From the NCBI GenBank assembly GCA_020831525.1, contig JAFIGH010000022.1, positions 1 to 57,086 of the forward strand: DNA of 57,086 nucleotides, given 5' to 3'. The translations under genes were made by a program, and so were the position numbers. The notes beneath the pieces were generated by a model, which was given only the letters and a program-made list of their open reading frames with translations, was not told the origin of the DNA and searched no databases. Shown here piece after piece: positions 42,189 through 53,000 of this stretch. Source of the DNA: Opitutales bacterium (GTDB lineage: Bacteria; Verrucomicrobiota; Verrucomicrobiia; Opitutales; Oceanipulchritudinaceae). Each line of letters starts with the position of its first letter. Position 1 is the first letter of the stretch.

Positions 42189-42938
42189 ATGAACAAATCC
42201 ATACTCCTCCTTCCCGCGTTCCTGGTCGGCGCCGCGGCCGCCTCAGGACAGATCCTCCTCATGGAGTCGTTCTCGAATACAGATGACCAAGCTCCGATTA
42301 CGGACTTGGACAATTGGAACTGGGCGGTCGACGATGGAGGCGGTTCCGATACGGGAAACCGCCAATTCGGACGTCTTTCCGCCTTGAATGGTGTCGACGG
42401 TGAGCCGGGTTTTGCCTACCAATTCAATGGATCGGGTGCTGCGAGGGCCTCCGTTATCTGGAACGACAGCGTCAACTTCGCGCAGTCGGCCGTCACTGGC
42501 TTCAGCGCCTACGTAGGGGATAACAGTGGGGCCGCCCAATCCCGCTTTCTTATTCAGATCGACAACAACAATTGGTATGTCTCGACCGCTGCCGGGAGCG
42601 AGAATGTGGGGGCCGCGTCTAATTTCGAAACCGGTGCGGTATTGTTCGACCTCCCCTTCTCAACGTTGGGCGCCAATTGGGTGCAGCTCGATTACGATGG
42701 TGCGCTGGGTAGTGCCAGCAGCGGATTTCAGCTTCTTTCAGGCGACATTTCGGGGTCGGCCCTGACGGAGCCCTTGCCCGCCGGAAACATTACCGCCGTC
42801 GGTGCTTACCTCTACGGGCCGAACAACGCCGCCACCCGTATCGACGATTTCACGGTCATCCCCGAGCCGTCGACCTACGTCGCCCTTTTCGGCCTTCTCG
42901 CCTTTGGATTCGTGGCCTACTGCCGCCTCCGGAAGTAA
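42189..42938 (+). CDS. PEP-CTERM sorting-signal protein
   Basis: A 249-residue exported protein with a signal peptide (KSILLLPAFLVGAAAASGQ), a beta-sandwich-like, Asn/Gly-rich body (FSNTDDQAPITDLDNWNWAV and following) and a C-terminal PEP-CTERM sorting signal: VIPEPSTYVALFGLLAFGFV then AYCRLRK. Such proteins are anchored or processed by exosortase in bacteria that make exopolysaccharides. The exosortase is not in the window. It faces the XylR-like regulator and is probably controlled by it. Confidence 0.9.
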   Translation: MNKSILLLPAFLVGAAAASGQILLMESFSNTDDQAPITDLDNWNWAVDDGGGSDTGNRQFGRLSALNGVDGEPGFAYQFNGSGAARASVIWNDSVNFAQSAVTGFSAYVGDNSGAAQSRFLIQIDNNNWYVSTAAGSENVGAASNFETGAVLFDLPFSTLGANWVQLDYDGALGSASSGFQLLSGDISGSALTEPLPAGNITAVGAYLYGPNNAATRIDDFTVIPEPSTYVALFGLLAFGFVAYCRLRK

Positions 42939-42968
42939 TTCCCTCCGCAACGATTTGGATCTTCAAAG

Positions 42969-42999
42969 GCGCGCCCGGACCTGGGCGCGTCTTTTCTTT
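42969..42999 (+). terminator. Rho-independent terminator after the PEP-CTERM gene
   Basis: GCGCGCCC (42969-42976) pairs with GGGCGCGT (42983-42990) across a 6-base loop, followed by CTTTTCTTT. It lies 30 bases past the stop codon. The rest of the spacer, 43000-43320, holds no gene that I recognise; an open minus-strand frame there has no recognisable family. Confidence 0.75.
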
Positions 43000-43320
43000 T
43001 CGCGGATCAGTGAGCTTGCGGAGGACCGCCGGCGGCTTGGCAAAGAAGGCTTTCCAAGCTCAACCGGAATGTTTTCTGCGGTATTCCATGGGCGGAAGTC
43101 CGGCGTGGAAGGCATCATTGAGGAGTCCTCCGACCTGATCCACGAATCACACCAAATCCCAACCCCCAACTTGCATAAACAGGTAGACTCCATTTTTCCG
43201 GCTCCGATATACTTCTTGGAAAATACCGGTTTGATGGGCCGCCAGACCCGCCGGAACCTCGGTGCCGGGACCGAGACCGTTCCAGAATAGTTTGATTTCC
43301 CCGACCCACCATTGACCGCC

Positions 43321-45036
43321 ATGTTCGACCTTCAAACCACCCCTTTCAGCACCCGCGGGAGCTATCTCGTCTTCAAGCATCCGGTGCTCCGCAAGCTGGC
43401 GGACGGCGCCGGTTTGCCCGACGGCCTCTACCTCTGCACCGTACGCGGCGAAGCGAAGGTCACGGACATCGTGCGGCTGGAGACCGTGGGCGATGGGCCT
43501 GTCACGGAGCGCCTCACGCCGGTATCCCTGCACCTTGAGGGTGGGGCGGGGCGGTCGGTCGATATCGTCTTTGAAAACCCGGCGGTCGTCCGGATTCGTT
43601 GCCGGGGCATGGGCCTGCGCATGGTGCGCGCGGAGTGGCGGCCTTTCGATTGCATCGTGCCGCACAGAGCCGACCACTGGTTGCTGAGCAGCTACATGAA
43701 CATGTCGCAGTTCGCTGTGCGGCGTCTGGAGGGGACGTTGCGGGTGGATGCGCCCTGGGAGCGGGTGCGGTGCCCTTCGATGATCCTGACCTTGCTTCCG
43801 GATGCCGGTACCGGGGTCGGTGAGCTGTCGATGGAGGAGTATGCCGGGTGCTGGTCGCCGGAAACCGCCACAGCGGGCAAGGACACCTGGCAGGCGTGTC
43901 ACGACCGGCAGGCGGAATCCTGGCAGCAATGGCTCCGGCAGTCTCCTGCCGCCCCGGTGGTGCTTGCATCCGCCCGTGAGCTGGCCGCCTACATCAACTA
44001 CTCCTGCCTCGTGAATCCTTCCGGCAACTTCGGTCGGCCGGCCATGCTCATGTCCAAATACAAGATGACCAACTATTGGACCTGGGACAATTGCTTCAAC
44101 GTCCTCGGGCTCGCCACGAGCGATCCCGAACTCGCGTGGGACCAGCTCATCCTCGCCTTTCAGCACCAGTCCCCGCAGGGGCAACTGCCCGCCTCGTTCA
44201 CCAATGCCACGCTCCATTGGATGGACGCCAAACCGCCCGTCCACGGATGGACCCTCGGGATACTGATGCGCGAGACCAACTGGGTGAGCACCGACCACCT
44301 CCGGGAAGTCTACGAACCATTGGTCGCTTTCACCGAGTGGTGGTTTCGCTTTCGCGACCACGATGGCGACGGTCTGCCCGCCGCCTTTCATGGCAACGAC
44401 ACCGGCTGGGACAACGCCTCCGTCTTCGACGAACGCCCGCCCGTGACCACGCCCGACCTCAGCGCCTACCTTGTCATCCAGATGGAAGTCCTCGGGGAGG
44501 TGGCCGAGCGGCTTGACCGCGCCGAGGAAGGCCGCGCCTGGAAGGAGCGCAGCGCGGCCTTGCTGCGGCTGTTGATCGAGCGGCTCTGGCGGGAGGACCT
44601 CGGCCAGTTTGTTTCCTGCCGGGAAAGCGCCGCTTCGCCGGCTCCCGGCGACAGCCTGATCAATTTCGTGCCCCTTGTCGTCGGCCAGCGCCTCCCCCAA
44701 CCGATGCGCGACAAGCTGGTGGATGCACTCCTGCAACCCGGACGCTTTCTCACCGACTGGGGCTTCGCCACAGAGGCGCTTCCATCCCCCTTCTACAATG
44801 CCGAAGGCTACTGGCGCGGCCCCATCTGGGCCCCGAGCACTCTGCTCCTCTGGGACGGCCTCCAACAAAGCGGTTACGCGGCGGAGGCGAGGATGATCCG
44901 TGACCGTTTTTTCGCGCTCTGCACGCAGGCCGGCTTTGCCGAAAACTTCCATGCCTCCGAAGGCCGCTCCCTGCGCGATCCCACCTACACCTGGACCTCC
45001 AGCTCCTTTTTTTATTTGTTGGCGCAGGGGGATTGA
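43321..45036 (+). CDS. Alpha/alpha-toroid glycoside hydrolase (MGH1/GH63-like)
   Basis: A 571-residue, apparently cytoplasmic glycosidase without signal peptide. An N-terminal beta-rich domain (to about 215) is followed by an (alpha/alpha)6 barrel: KYKMTNYWTWDNCFNVLGLA, SPQGQLPASFTNATLHWMDA, HGNDTGWDNASVFDERPPVT and PFYNAEGYWRGPIWAPSTLL. The WDNCF and EGYWRGPIW motifs with their acids match GH63/MGH1-like enzymes that act on alpha-linked or acidic disaccharides. The ATG at 43321 is preferred over a TTG at 43312. It is followed by a sugar isomerase gene after a 282-base gap in which I see no gene. Confidence 0.83.
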   Translation: MFDLQTTPFSTRGSYLVFKHPVLRKLADGAGLPDGLYLCTVRGEAKVTDIVRLETVGDGPVTERLTPVSLHLEGGAGRSVDIVFENPAVVRIRCRGMGLRMVRAEWRPFDCIVPHRADHWLLSSYMNMSQFAVRRLEGTLRVDAPWERVRCPSMILTLLPDAGTGVGELSMEEYAGCWSPETATAGKDTWQACHDRQAESWQQWLRQSPAAPVVLASARELAAYINYSCLVNPSGNFGRPAMLMSKYKMTNYWTWDNCFNVLGLATSDPELAWDQLILAFQHQSPQGQLPASFTNATLHWMDAKPPVHGWTLGILMRETNWVSTDHLREVYEPLVAFTEWWFRFRDHDGDGLPAAFHGNDTGWDNASVFDERPPVTTPDLSAYLVIQMEVLGEVAERLDRAEEGRAWKERSAALLRLLIERLWREDLGQFVSCRESAASPAPGDSLINFVPLVVGQRLPQPMRDKLVDALLQPGRFLTDWGFATEALPSPFYNAEGYWRGPIWAPSTLLLWDGLQQSGYAAEARMIRDRFFALCTQAGFAENFHASEGRSLRDPTYTWTSSSFFYLLAQGD

Positions 45037-45318
45037 GCCGTGAGACCCGGACCTCACCGTGCAATGGGGCAGAGCTGCCAACGTGTAGTCTCCACGATCT
45101 CCCGTGCCCCCGGTTTGCACAACTTTTCCGAACTCTGTGTCTTACAGAAATCCGCATCGAGACCACCATGGGTTCAACGGAAACGGCCCGGCATTCGGGG
45201 GACGTCTTGGCGGGCGCGGGTGAAGCACGCGGGAGAGAGTTTTGTTTTGACCAAGCGGGTCGCGGTCCTGTCCATTTCCTTATTGGCACCCCCGGGGACG
45301 GGGGACACCCTTTCGATT

Positions 45319-46158
45319 ATGCATACACCGTCCGCCCTTCCTGTTTCCATCTCCGACAAAGGCTTCGGTCCGGGAACGCCCCTCGACAACCTCAAGCGCC
45401 TCCGCGCCCACGGCTTCACCCACCTGCACTTCGCCCACAAGTGGACCTTTCCGGATCTGCTATCGGATGACGAACTTGCCCGGTGGCGGGAAGACCTCGC
45501 CGAGAGTGGCATTAGTGTGCTCGACGTGCACGGGTGTCATCCCAAGGGCATCCAACTCTGGTCCGGAGACGCCGCTACGCGGGAGCGAGCGCAGGAATTT
45601 TTCTGTCACCGCCTGCGTGTGACCCATGCACTCGGCGGGGATGCCATGGTTTACCATGTGCCCTGTCATGTAGAGCCCACACCGGAGGTGCTTGGGTGGT
45701 TCATCGAAGGCCTCCGCGAGGTCGAGCCCACGGCGCGCGAACTCGGGATCAACGTGGCGCTCGAAAACCACTACTATGCGGAGAATGACCGCCGCGCACT
45801 CTCCCTTGCTTTCGAAACCTTCGATGCGGACTTTATCGGGTTCACCTTTGATCCGGGACACGCCCTCATTTCCGGAAACACCCAATGGCTCCTTGAGCAT
45901 TGCGCGCCCCGTTTGCGAATTCTCCACCTGAACGACAACGACACGCAAAGCGACCACCACTGGAACCCCTTGGACCCATCCGGAAAAGCCGACTGGACGG
46001 CCATCACGGCTTTCATTGGCGAAAGCCCCTACTGCAAACCCCTTCAACTCGAAGTCTGCTGGAAGGAAGAACGTCACGGCCCTCACGAGGTCTTCCTCAG
46101 TGAAGCCTTTGCCATCGCCAAACAATTGCAGGCAAAAGTGGAAGCAAACCGGCAATGA
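45319..46158 (+). CDS. Sugar phosphate isomerase/epimerase (AP-endonuclease-2 fold)
   Basis: A 279-residue TIM-barrel protein: LDNLKRLRAHGFTHLHFAHK, GISVLDVHGCHPKGI, LGINVALENHYYAENDRRAL, IGFTFDPGHALISGN, RLRILHLNDNDTQSDHHWNP and LQLEVCWKEERHG. The Glu/His/Asp metal ligands of the xylose-isomerase-like fold are visible. It probably converts a sugar released by the preceding glycosidase. The frame is open from 45040, but the family similarity and a sensible start begin at the Met at 45319. Confidence 0.85.
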   Translation: MHTPSALPVSISDKGFGPGTPLDNLKRLRAHGFTHLHFAHKWTFPDLLSDDELARWREDLAESGISVLDVHGCHPKGIQLWSGDAATRERAQEFFCHRLRVTHALGGDAMVYHVPCHVEPTPEVLGWFIEGLREVEPTARELGINVALENHYYAENDRRALSLAFETFDADFIGFTFDPGHALISGNTQWLLEHCAPRLRILHLNDNDTQSDHHWNPLDPSGKADWTAITAFIGESPYCKPLQLEVCWKEERHGPHEVFLSEAFAIAKQLQAKVEANRQ

Positions 46159-46261
46159 CTCCGGTCATGGAGCACTACATTGCCACTGCACGCCGCGTGC
46201 CGGTGCGGTGCCTGCGTAGGTTGAAGCTCTTTAGAGACATTCGCGAAGGCCGGAACGCCGT

Positions 46262-47620
46262 TCACGTGCCGGCGTTGCCGCTTTCCTTCCTTTTCAGCTT
46301 CAAGCGGATGCCCTTGTCCGCCATTTGTTCGAACATGCCCTTCATGATGGTGTCCCATGCGAAGCGGGGGATGACGGCGTTGTAGGCCTTTTTCTGCAAT
46401 GCGCAGTAATCGTCGTCACCCATGCGAAGAATATCGAGGACCGCTTTGGCGGCGGCGTCGACATCTTTGGCAGGAACGACTTTGCCGCCGCCTCCGGGTT
46501 CGAGGATATCGGTGACGACCGGTATCTGGTCGGTTCCGACAACGGGCACGCCGCAGGCTGCCGCCTCGCAGGCCGCCATACCGAAACCCTCCATGACCGA
46601 CATGGTGAGGAAGACCTTCGAGGTCTTGAGGAGGTCAGGGAAGATGTGGCTGCCGCGGCCGGTCTGCGGGAGCTGCTCCGGGCTGAAGACATGGACGCGC
46701 TTCTGCAGACCGTTCTCCTTTACAATTTCGTCGATACGCTCGGCAATGGCGGGTTCCATCTTCCCGTCGACGTTGAGGAACATGTCGAGGTCCTCGATCT
46801 CCTTCGCCACCTTGGCGAAGACTTCGACCGCCTTGTCTTTGTCTTTCAGCGAATCGGTGCGACCGAACTCGCAGATGTGTGGACGCTCGAAGAGCGATTC
46901 AGGCAGGGCGAGGAATTCCGCGTCCTCGCGTATGGACTGGCCCGGCAGACAGTCGGTGTCCAGCGGCGAAAAGCGTTTCGTATCCACGCCGGGGTAGATA
47001 TCAATAAGTTTGTCCGCCACCTTGCCGTCGTAGCACCGCTTGATGTCGCCCTCTACGAGTTTGGAGGTCGAGCCGATGAGGTCCGCGTGCGCGACGACCC
47101 GCTCTTCGTAGTGCTCGCGAACGAAGATGCTGTGGCGGTCGTATTCAGATTCTTCCATGGGTGCTTTCTTCATCCCCACCGGCTCGTGGGGCACCCACAC
47201 ATGCGGTACCTTGCCAAAGTGGTCGCAGAGAAACACCCCCATCAGACCGCCGTCCCAGAAATGCGAGATGATGAGGTCGGGGCGGTACTCTTTGGAGAGT
47301 TGGTCGACGGTCCGCCGCGCGCCCTCCTGGATGAGCGCGCCGGTGAGGTATTCTTTGCGCAGAAAGGCCTCCACACCGTCGTTCACGTGGAGGACATACA
47401 GCTCGCGGTCGGGATCTTTGAGGGAGCCCTCGCGCATGCGCTCCGTGTAGGGATGCACGAACCCGCCGCGGTTGAGGATTGTGACCCGGCATTCATACTG
47501 GTCGTGGATCTTCTCCGCCATGTTCTGGACGTAGATGTTCTGGCCGCCGGTGTCGGGAAGACCCGGGAAGATGTCGAGTTCGTGGATGCCGTGCCACGTG
47601 ATGATAAGGACGTCTTTCAT
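46262..47620 (-). CDS. GT4-family glycosyltransferase (sucrose-synthase-like)
   Basis: A 452-residue retaining glycosyltransferase. N-terminal acceptor side: DTGGQNIYVQNMAEKI, as in sucrose synthase and sucrose-phosphate synthase-like GT4 enzymes; PHVWVPHEPVGMKKAP; YPGVDTKRFSPLDTD; and the donor-site E-x7-E motif in MEGFGMAACEAAACGVPVVG. Start at the Met at 47620 (MKDVLIITWHGIHEL); the frame runs to 47782 without support. The product could be a disaccharide (sucrose-type) or an envelope glycan; no partner gene is adjacent. Confidence 0.88.
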   Translation of the reverse strand: MKDVLIITWHGIHELDIFPGLPDTGGQNIYVQNMAEKIHDQYECRVTILNRGGFVHPYTERMREGSLKDPDRELYVLHVNDGVEAFLRKEYLTGALIQEGARRTVDQLSKEYRPDLIISHFWDGGLMGVFLCDHFGKVPHVWVPHEPVGMKKAPMEESEYDRHSIFVREHYEERVVAHADLIGSTSKLVEGDIKRCYDGKVADKLIDIYPGVDTKRFSPLDTDCLPGQSIREDAEFLALPESLFERPHICEFGRTDSLKDKDKAVEVFAKVAKEIEDLDMFLNVDGKMEPAIAERIDEIVKENGLQKRVHVFSPEQLPQTGRGSHIFPDLLKTSKVFLTMSVMEGFGMAACEAAACGVPVVGTDQIPVVTDILEPGGGGKVVPAKDVDAAAKAVLDILRMGDDDYCALQKKAYNAVIPRFAWDTIMKGMFEQMADKGIRLKLKRKESGNAGT

Positions 47621-47797
47621 AGAAGGTTCGTCAAGAAAAGGGAGGGATCGCAGGGCTGTCAAACCGGGGGCTGGATTGGGGCACAGGTTGCGCGGTAGAT
47701 TTGTCCGGAGGGCGCACCGTCTGATCCACCCGCTTCCGCGGGTCCTCGCCATTCTTCTCACCAAGGCGCGGTCGAGCGCCACTGGCGTTCTGCGGCC

Positions 47798-49963
47798 TCA
47801 ACTATCCGCCACGCGCTCCAGCCGGTCGAGGACGATGCCGGGGGTGAGGAGTTCGGGGAGGATGAGGGGTTCGTCAAGACCGGGGGCGTAGAAGAGGTTG
47901 ACGGGGATGGCGGTGCGGCCGAACTCGCGGAGAGCTTCGGTGATGCGGGGGTCGTGGTTGGTCCAGTCGGCTTGGAGGGTGACGACCTCCATCTCGTGGA
48001 AGCGGCGGCGGACTTCGGACGAGCCGAAGACAACAGCTTTGTTGGACTGGCAGGTGACACACCAGCGGGCGGTGAAGTCGACGTAAACAACCTTGCCCTC
48101 TTCGACGAGGCGCTCGGCTTTGCCGGGTTCCCAGTCTTCCCAGACGACCATGGGGGCGTCTTCGAGGTCGGTGGCGAAGGGGGTGGGGTAGCCCGCCGCG
48201 AAGCCGCCGGCAAAGAAAAGGGCGGCGATGGCGTAGCCCGCGCGGCGGACGCCCTTGGCGCGGAAGGCCGCGCCCCACCGTCCATAGACCCATGCCGCTG
48301 TGGCGATGAGGACGAGTCCGGTGAAGGTTTTGAGGAGGGCGGTGTCAGCGTAGCCGTTGCTCCCCACCAGCTGGCCGGCCAAAACCCAGATAAGGTAGGC
48401 CACGGCGGCGTAGAGGAGGAAGGCCATGCCCTGCTTGAAGCTCTCCATCCATGGGCCCGGCTTGGGAAGAAAGGCCATGAGTTTCGGGAAGATGGAGAGA
48501 ACGAGGTAGGGCGAGGCGAGACCGAGGGCCATTGCGGTAAAGGCAAGGAACTGCTGCGTCGGCGGCATGGCCATGAGGGCGCCGAGAGCGGAACCGAGGA
48601 CCGGCGCGGAGCAGGGTGTGGCCACGACGGTGGCGAGGATGCCGCTGAAGAAAGATCCGGAGTAGCCGGACTTCCTCGTCAGCCCGTCGCCCACGCTCAT
48701 GGCGGACTGGCCGATCTCGAAGACCCCGCTGAGGTTGAGCGCGAAGAGGAGGAAGATGATGATGAGGGCGTAGTTGAAGACGGGCGATTGCAGCTGAAAG
48801 CCCCAGCCGAGTTGCTCGCCGCCCGCCCGCAGGGCCATGAGGAAGCCCGCCAGCACCCAGAAGGAGAGGAGGATGCCGAGGGTGAAGGTGACGCCGTGCA
48901 GGACGACGGATTTCGGGTCCGAACCGGCTTGGTTGACGAAGCCCATGACCTTGATCCCGATGATGGGGAAGACGCAGGGCATGAGGTTGAGGATGAGCCC
49001 GCCGAGAAAGGCGAGGGCGGCCACAACGGCGAAATTGACGGGAGGCGCCGACGGTTCCGCGCCCGCCGGCGTCAGGCGGGTGCCCGCCGCGGCGAGGCGC
49101 TCGTCCGGCGGTTCGGTGCCAAGGGGCGTGTCGATGGTGATGCCCGCGAGGGCGCGGCCGTCGACCGTCCATTCGCCGGAGAGCGCGGCGAGCACGCCCT
49201 CGAAGCGGTCGCCCGTCCCGCCCGCCGGATCGACGGCGAAGGCGAGGAGTGCGCGGTGTTCGTCGAGAAAGTCGGCCTCCTGTGTGAGGGTAGGCTTGAG
49301 GAGGAGGTTTGCGTCGAAGAAATACAGCTCTTCCGGGAGGACGTCGCCCGCCGATTCGATGAGCAGGAAGTAGGCGTCGTCGTCCTGCCATGCCGTCGCC
49401 GTGACATCCGGATGGGAACGCGGGAGATGGCGGTCAGCGGCGGCGAAGAGATCGGCACGGTCCGGATCGGGCGCGGAAGCGCCGTCCTCCACGGTGAGGG
49501 CAAGGGCGAGATCGACGCCTCCGGGGATACAGGTGGTGTCGGTGCACATGAGCCACTCCGCCCGCGCGCGGAGGATGACTTCGGAGCCCGGTTCGGCGTT
49601 TTCCGGCACGCGGATCTCGACGGGCAGGAGGACCTCGTCCTCGTAGACATACTCGACGTATCCGAGGCTTTCGTAGGGGCGGGGGACGGTCCACTGGATT
49701 TCACCGGCCTCAAAATCGTCCGGCAGTTCCCAGCGTAGACTCGGGCTGTAGCCGGTGGCGGTGATCTTCCAGTAGGTGTGCCACTTGTCCTCGTGCGCGA
49801 GGCGCAGGCCGACGCGTGCTGTCTCTCCGGGCCGGAGCGTTGTCGTCTCGGCCACGAGTTCGGCGGTGACATGTTGATCCGTTTGCGGACCGTAGGACGG
49901 TTCCTCCGCGAATGCGGCGGCAAAGGCGGAGAGTAGGGCGATGACGGATGTAATGCGGCGCAT
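47798..49963 (-). CDS. DsbD-family thiol:disulfide interchange protein
   Basis: A 721-residue protein that carries electrons from cytoplasmic thioredoxin to the periplasm. Signal peptide (SVIALLSAFAAAFA), a DsbD-alpha-like domain with Cys pair in EWLMCTDTTCIPG, an eight-helix central domain with its Cys pair in LMPCVFPIIGIKVMGFVN and VVATPCSAPVLGSALG, and a C-terminal thioredoxin domain with WCVTC (VYVDFTARWCVTCQSNKAVV). All six expected cysteines are visible. Similar to the ScsB/DsbD type. Start at 49963; divergent from the macroglobulin gene. Confidence 0.92.
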   Translation of the reverse strand: MRRITSVIALLSAFAAAFAEEPSYGPQTDQHVTAELVAETTTLRPGETARVGLRLAHEDKWHTYWKITATGYSPSLRWELPDDFEAGEIQWTVPRPYESLGYVEYVYEDEVLLPVEIRVPENAEPGSEVILRARAEWLMCTDTTCIPGGVDLALALTVEDGASAPDPDRADLFAAADRHLPRSHPDVTATAWQDDDAYFLLIESAGDVLPEELYFFDANLLLKPTLTQEADFLDEHRALLAFAVDPAGGTGDRFEGVLAALSGEWTVDGRALAGITIDTPLGTEPPDERLAAAGTRLTPAGAEPSAPPVNFAVVAALAFLGGLILNLMPCVFPIIGIKVMGFVNQAGSDPKSVVLHGVTFTLGILLSFWVLAGFLMALRAGGEQLGWGFQLQSPVFNYALIIIFLLFALNLSGVFEIGQSAMSVGDGLTRKSGYSGSFFSGILATVVATPCSAPVLGSALGALMAMPPTQQFLAFTAMALGLASPYLVLSIFPKLMAFLPKPGPWMESFKQGMAFLLYAAVAYLIWVLAGQLVGSNGYADTALLKTFTGLVLIATAAWVYGRWGAAFRAKGVRRAGYAIAALFFAGGFAAGYPTPFATDLEDAPMVVWEDWEPGKAERLVEEGKVVYVDFTARWCVTCQSNKAVVFGSSEVRRRFHEMEVVTLQADWTNHDPRITEALREFGRTAIPVNLFYAPGLDEPLILPELLTPGIVLDRLERVADS

Positions 49964-50065
49964 GTTCAGGAATGGGAGGGTCGAAGGAAGGGGTTATTCC
50001 GGTGGATTCTTTTCGCCATATCGAGCGTTTTCGCCTCCGATCCGGTCTCTTCGTGGATATAGCTT

Positions 50066-53000
50066 ATGTTTGGATGCACCTGCTTTTCATGGATTCGGAC
50101 CGTCTTCGTATTGGCTACGGTGGTGGCCGCGGGCGTCGCGGCGGCTGACGAAGTGCCGGATCCTCCCTTGGAACCCGCGCCGGCTTCTCTTGAGGAGGCC
50201 GATGCGTATTTCGCGGAGGGGAGCTTCGCGCTCGCCCGTGACGCCTACGCCGCCCTGAAGAAGGACGGCGGTCTCGCCCCCGCGGAGCGCGGGCACGTGC
50301 GCTTCCGTTTGCTCGAATCCGGTCTGCTCGCCCGCGCTGAGGCCGACGGATGGCCCTACTGGCGCGGCCTCACCGAGGAGGACCGGCGCGACTTCGAGGC
50401 ACTGGAAGAACTGGCCCGCGAGGCATGGGAGAGCGGACGCGGACCCGGGCGGGAATGGGCAGCCATGCGCGCGGCGCTCGGCTGGCTCTGGATCGACGTC
50501 GCGGGCGACGAAGAGCGGGCGCAGGCGGCATTCCGCGATGCGCTCGATTTCCACGCCGGTTCGTCCGATCTTGCGGCAGCCCGCGAAGGTTTCCTCGGGA
50601 CCGTCTTCACTCTCGCCGCCGCCGGGCCGGACGGTTTGCGGGTTTCCCCCCGCTTTGGGCGGGTCGGAAAGCGTGTCTGGCTCGAAGATGCCGCGCGCAT
50701 CGCGGAGTCGGACGAGGACCGCGCACGAGCGTCGTTGTTGCTCGCGGACCACCGCCAGCGTTTTGAGGCGGACAACCGCTCCCGGCAGCGGGCGGGGGAT
50801 GCGCTCGCCGCGGCGGTGGCGGCGGGCGAAGGCACCGCGCTGGAGACAGCCGCGCTTTTCGCGAGGGCCGAGTGGCTCGCCCGCTACGGCCACAGCCGCT
50901 ACACCGCGCGCGGTCGACTCGTGCTGGAGCCGGATTTCGGTGCCGCCGTCGACGTGTATACGAAGCTGCTCGAGACCGCCGCCGAGTTGCCCGAACCCCG
51001 GCGCGATGTATTCCGCCGACGCGGACCCGACCGCCGGGACTTCGGGACCGCCGGACGCGCCGGGCGTCCCGCCGCGCTCAAAGACAGGGCGCGCGAGGCC
51101 CTCGAGCGCATCCGGGAGGCCGAACTCAGTGCCGCCGTCACCCACACTTTCAAGCCCGACGCACAGGTCCATTTCACCGTCGGACGACGCAACATCGAGG
51201 TGGTGGAGGCACGGTTATGGCGCACCTCGGTCGAAAAACTAGGCCGGGCCAATCCCGATGAACTCGACCTTTCAGCGCTCGTCGACGAAGGCGCCGAACC
51301 GCTCTGGACGCGGCGACTGACGACGGCACCCGAGCGCCCGCATCTGTCTGTCGATGAACGTGTGGTCGTGCCCGATTCCCTCGCCGCCGGGGCCTACCTC
51401 GTCGAGGTCCGCGGCGGGGGCCGCAGTGTTGTCCGGCTCCTGCTTGTGACGGAGGCCGCGCTCGTCGCCCACGCGGCCGACCGAGTGCTGCTCATCGCCG
51501 TCGACAGCGCCACGGGCGAGCCTGTGCCCGAGGCGGAGTTCGCCCTTACCTTTTTCTGGGCGGAGCGCGCCGACGGTCGTGTGGAGACGCGCCGTGAATC
51601 GATGAGCGCCCGTGCCGACGCCGACGGAATGGCCATTATCGAACGGCCCGAGGTGCCGCGGCGCGCCCGGATGTTCGCCGTGGCCGATACCGCTCTCGGG
51701 CCCGTCGTTCTTCGCTCCATGCTCGCGGCGGGTCCGTGGTGGTCGGCACCGGAAAGCGCGGGCACCCGCGCCCATGTCTACGCAGACCGCCCGCTCTACC
51801 GTCCGGGCGAAACTGTCCGTTGGCGCGCCGTTTTCCGTGAACTGCGCGACGGTGCTTTCCACCTTCCGGAGACCGCCGCGTACACGTATGAGATCCGCGA
51901 CTACCGCGGCGACGCCGTGGCCGAAGGCACGGTGGAGCCAAGTAAGTTCGGCACGGCGCACGGAACGCTCGAACTGCCCGCGGAGGCACGACCGGGCGCC
52001 TACGGGATCGTTCTGCGCGAGGACGGCGCGGTGCTCAGGTCGGCACAGCTCTTTGCCGTGGAGGTTTTCCGGGTTCCCGAGTTTGAGGTGGCGGTGGTCT
52101 TCGAGGGAGCGGAAAGCGATGTCGGGACGCCCGCCTTTCCCCTTGGAGAGACGGTGACGGGGCGCGTGGACGTGAGCTACTTCGCGGGCGGTCCGGTTGG
52201 CGACGCCGAGGTCGAAATCCGTGTCGACCGCATGCAGCGCAGCCATTTTCCATGGTTGGCGGCGGAGACCGCGGGCATGGACCGCGCGGTCCGGGGCGGA
52301 CTGCCCGGCGGATCCGCACGCGTGGAGTTTCTGACCCTGCGCACGGACGCCCGTGGTACGGTTGCCTTCGAGATCCCGACGCACCTCGAGGATGACGCCG
52401 ATTTTGAATACATGCTCGATGTGGCCGTGCGTGACGCCTCCGGACGCGAAACGCGCAAGACGGCTTCCTTTCTGGCCACCCGGCAGCCGTATGATGTGTC
52501 TCTTCGCGCGGAGCGTTCGCTTCTGCGCCCCGGCGACCGCGCGCGGCTTCACGTCGAAGCCACCGACGCCAACGGCCGCGGAGTCGAGATCGGCGGGCGG
52601 CTCACCGTCGTGCGCGAGCGCTGGAGGCAGGTCTACATCCACCAAAGGCGCGGCAACGAGATTTCCGGCGATGAGTTCCGTGCCCTGCCCGAACGTTCGC
52701 TCCTCGGTTCAGCCCGGAGTGACTACCAGCTGAAGGAAGAAGGATTTGTCACAGAAACGATCGACGAGGTAACGCTCACAACAAGTACCGACGGGCGCGC
52801 TCTCTATTCTCTGGAAACGCCGGAGCCCGGCTATTACCGGGCGACATGGGTGAGCGAGGGGAGGCGCGGACTGCCCGTCACGGCCGAGACGGTGTTCTGG
52901 GTCACTCCGGAGGGCGATTCGCGGATCGGCTACCGCCCTAGCGGCGTGCAGCTGCACTTTGACGACCGCGTTTACCGCGCGGGGGAACAGGTGCCCGTTT

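Noticed and set aside
43147-45120. 657-residue open frame on the minus strand over the toroid glycosidase
   Set aside because: Mirrors the codon periodicity of the plus-strand gene and shows no family features; its end at 43147-43312 also gave no recognisable family.
46254-46276. Hairpin AACGCCG/CGGCGTT at the 3' end of the glycosyltransferase gene
   Set aside because: It overlaps the coding end, has a 9-base loop and no T tract, so it is not called a terminator.
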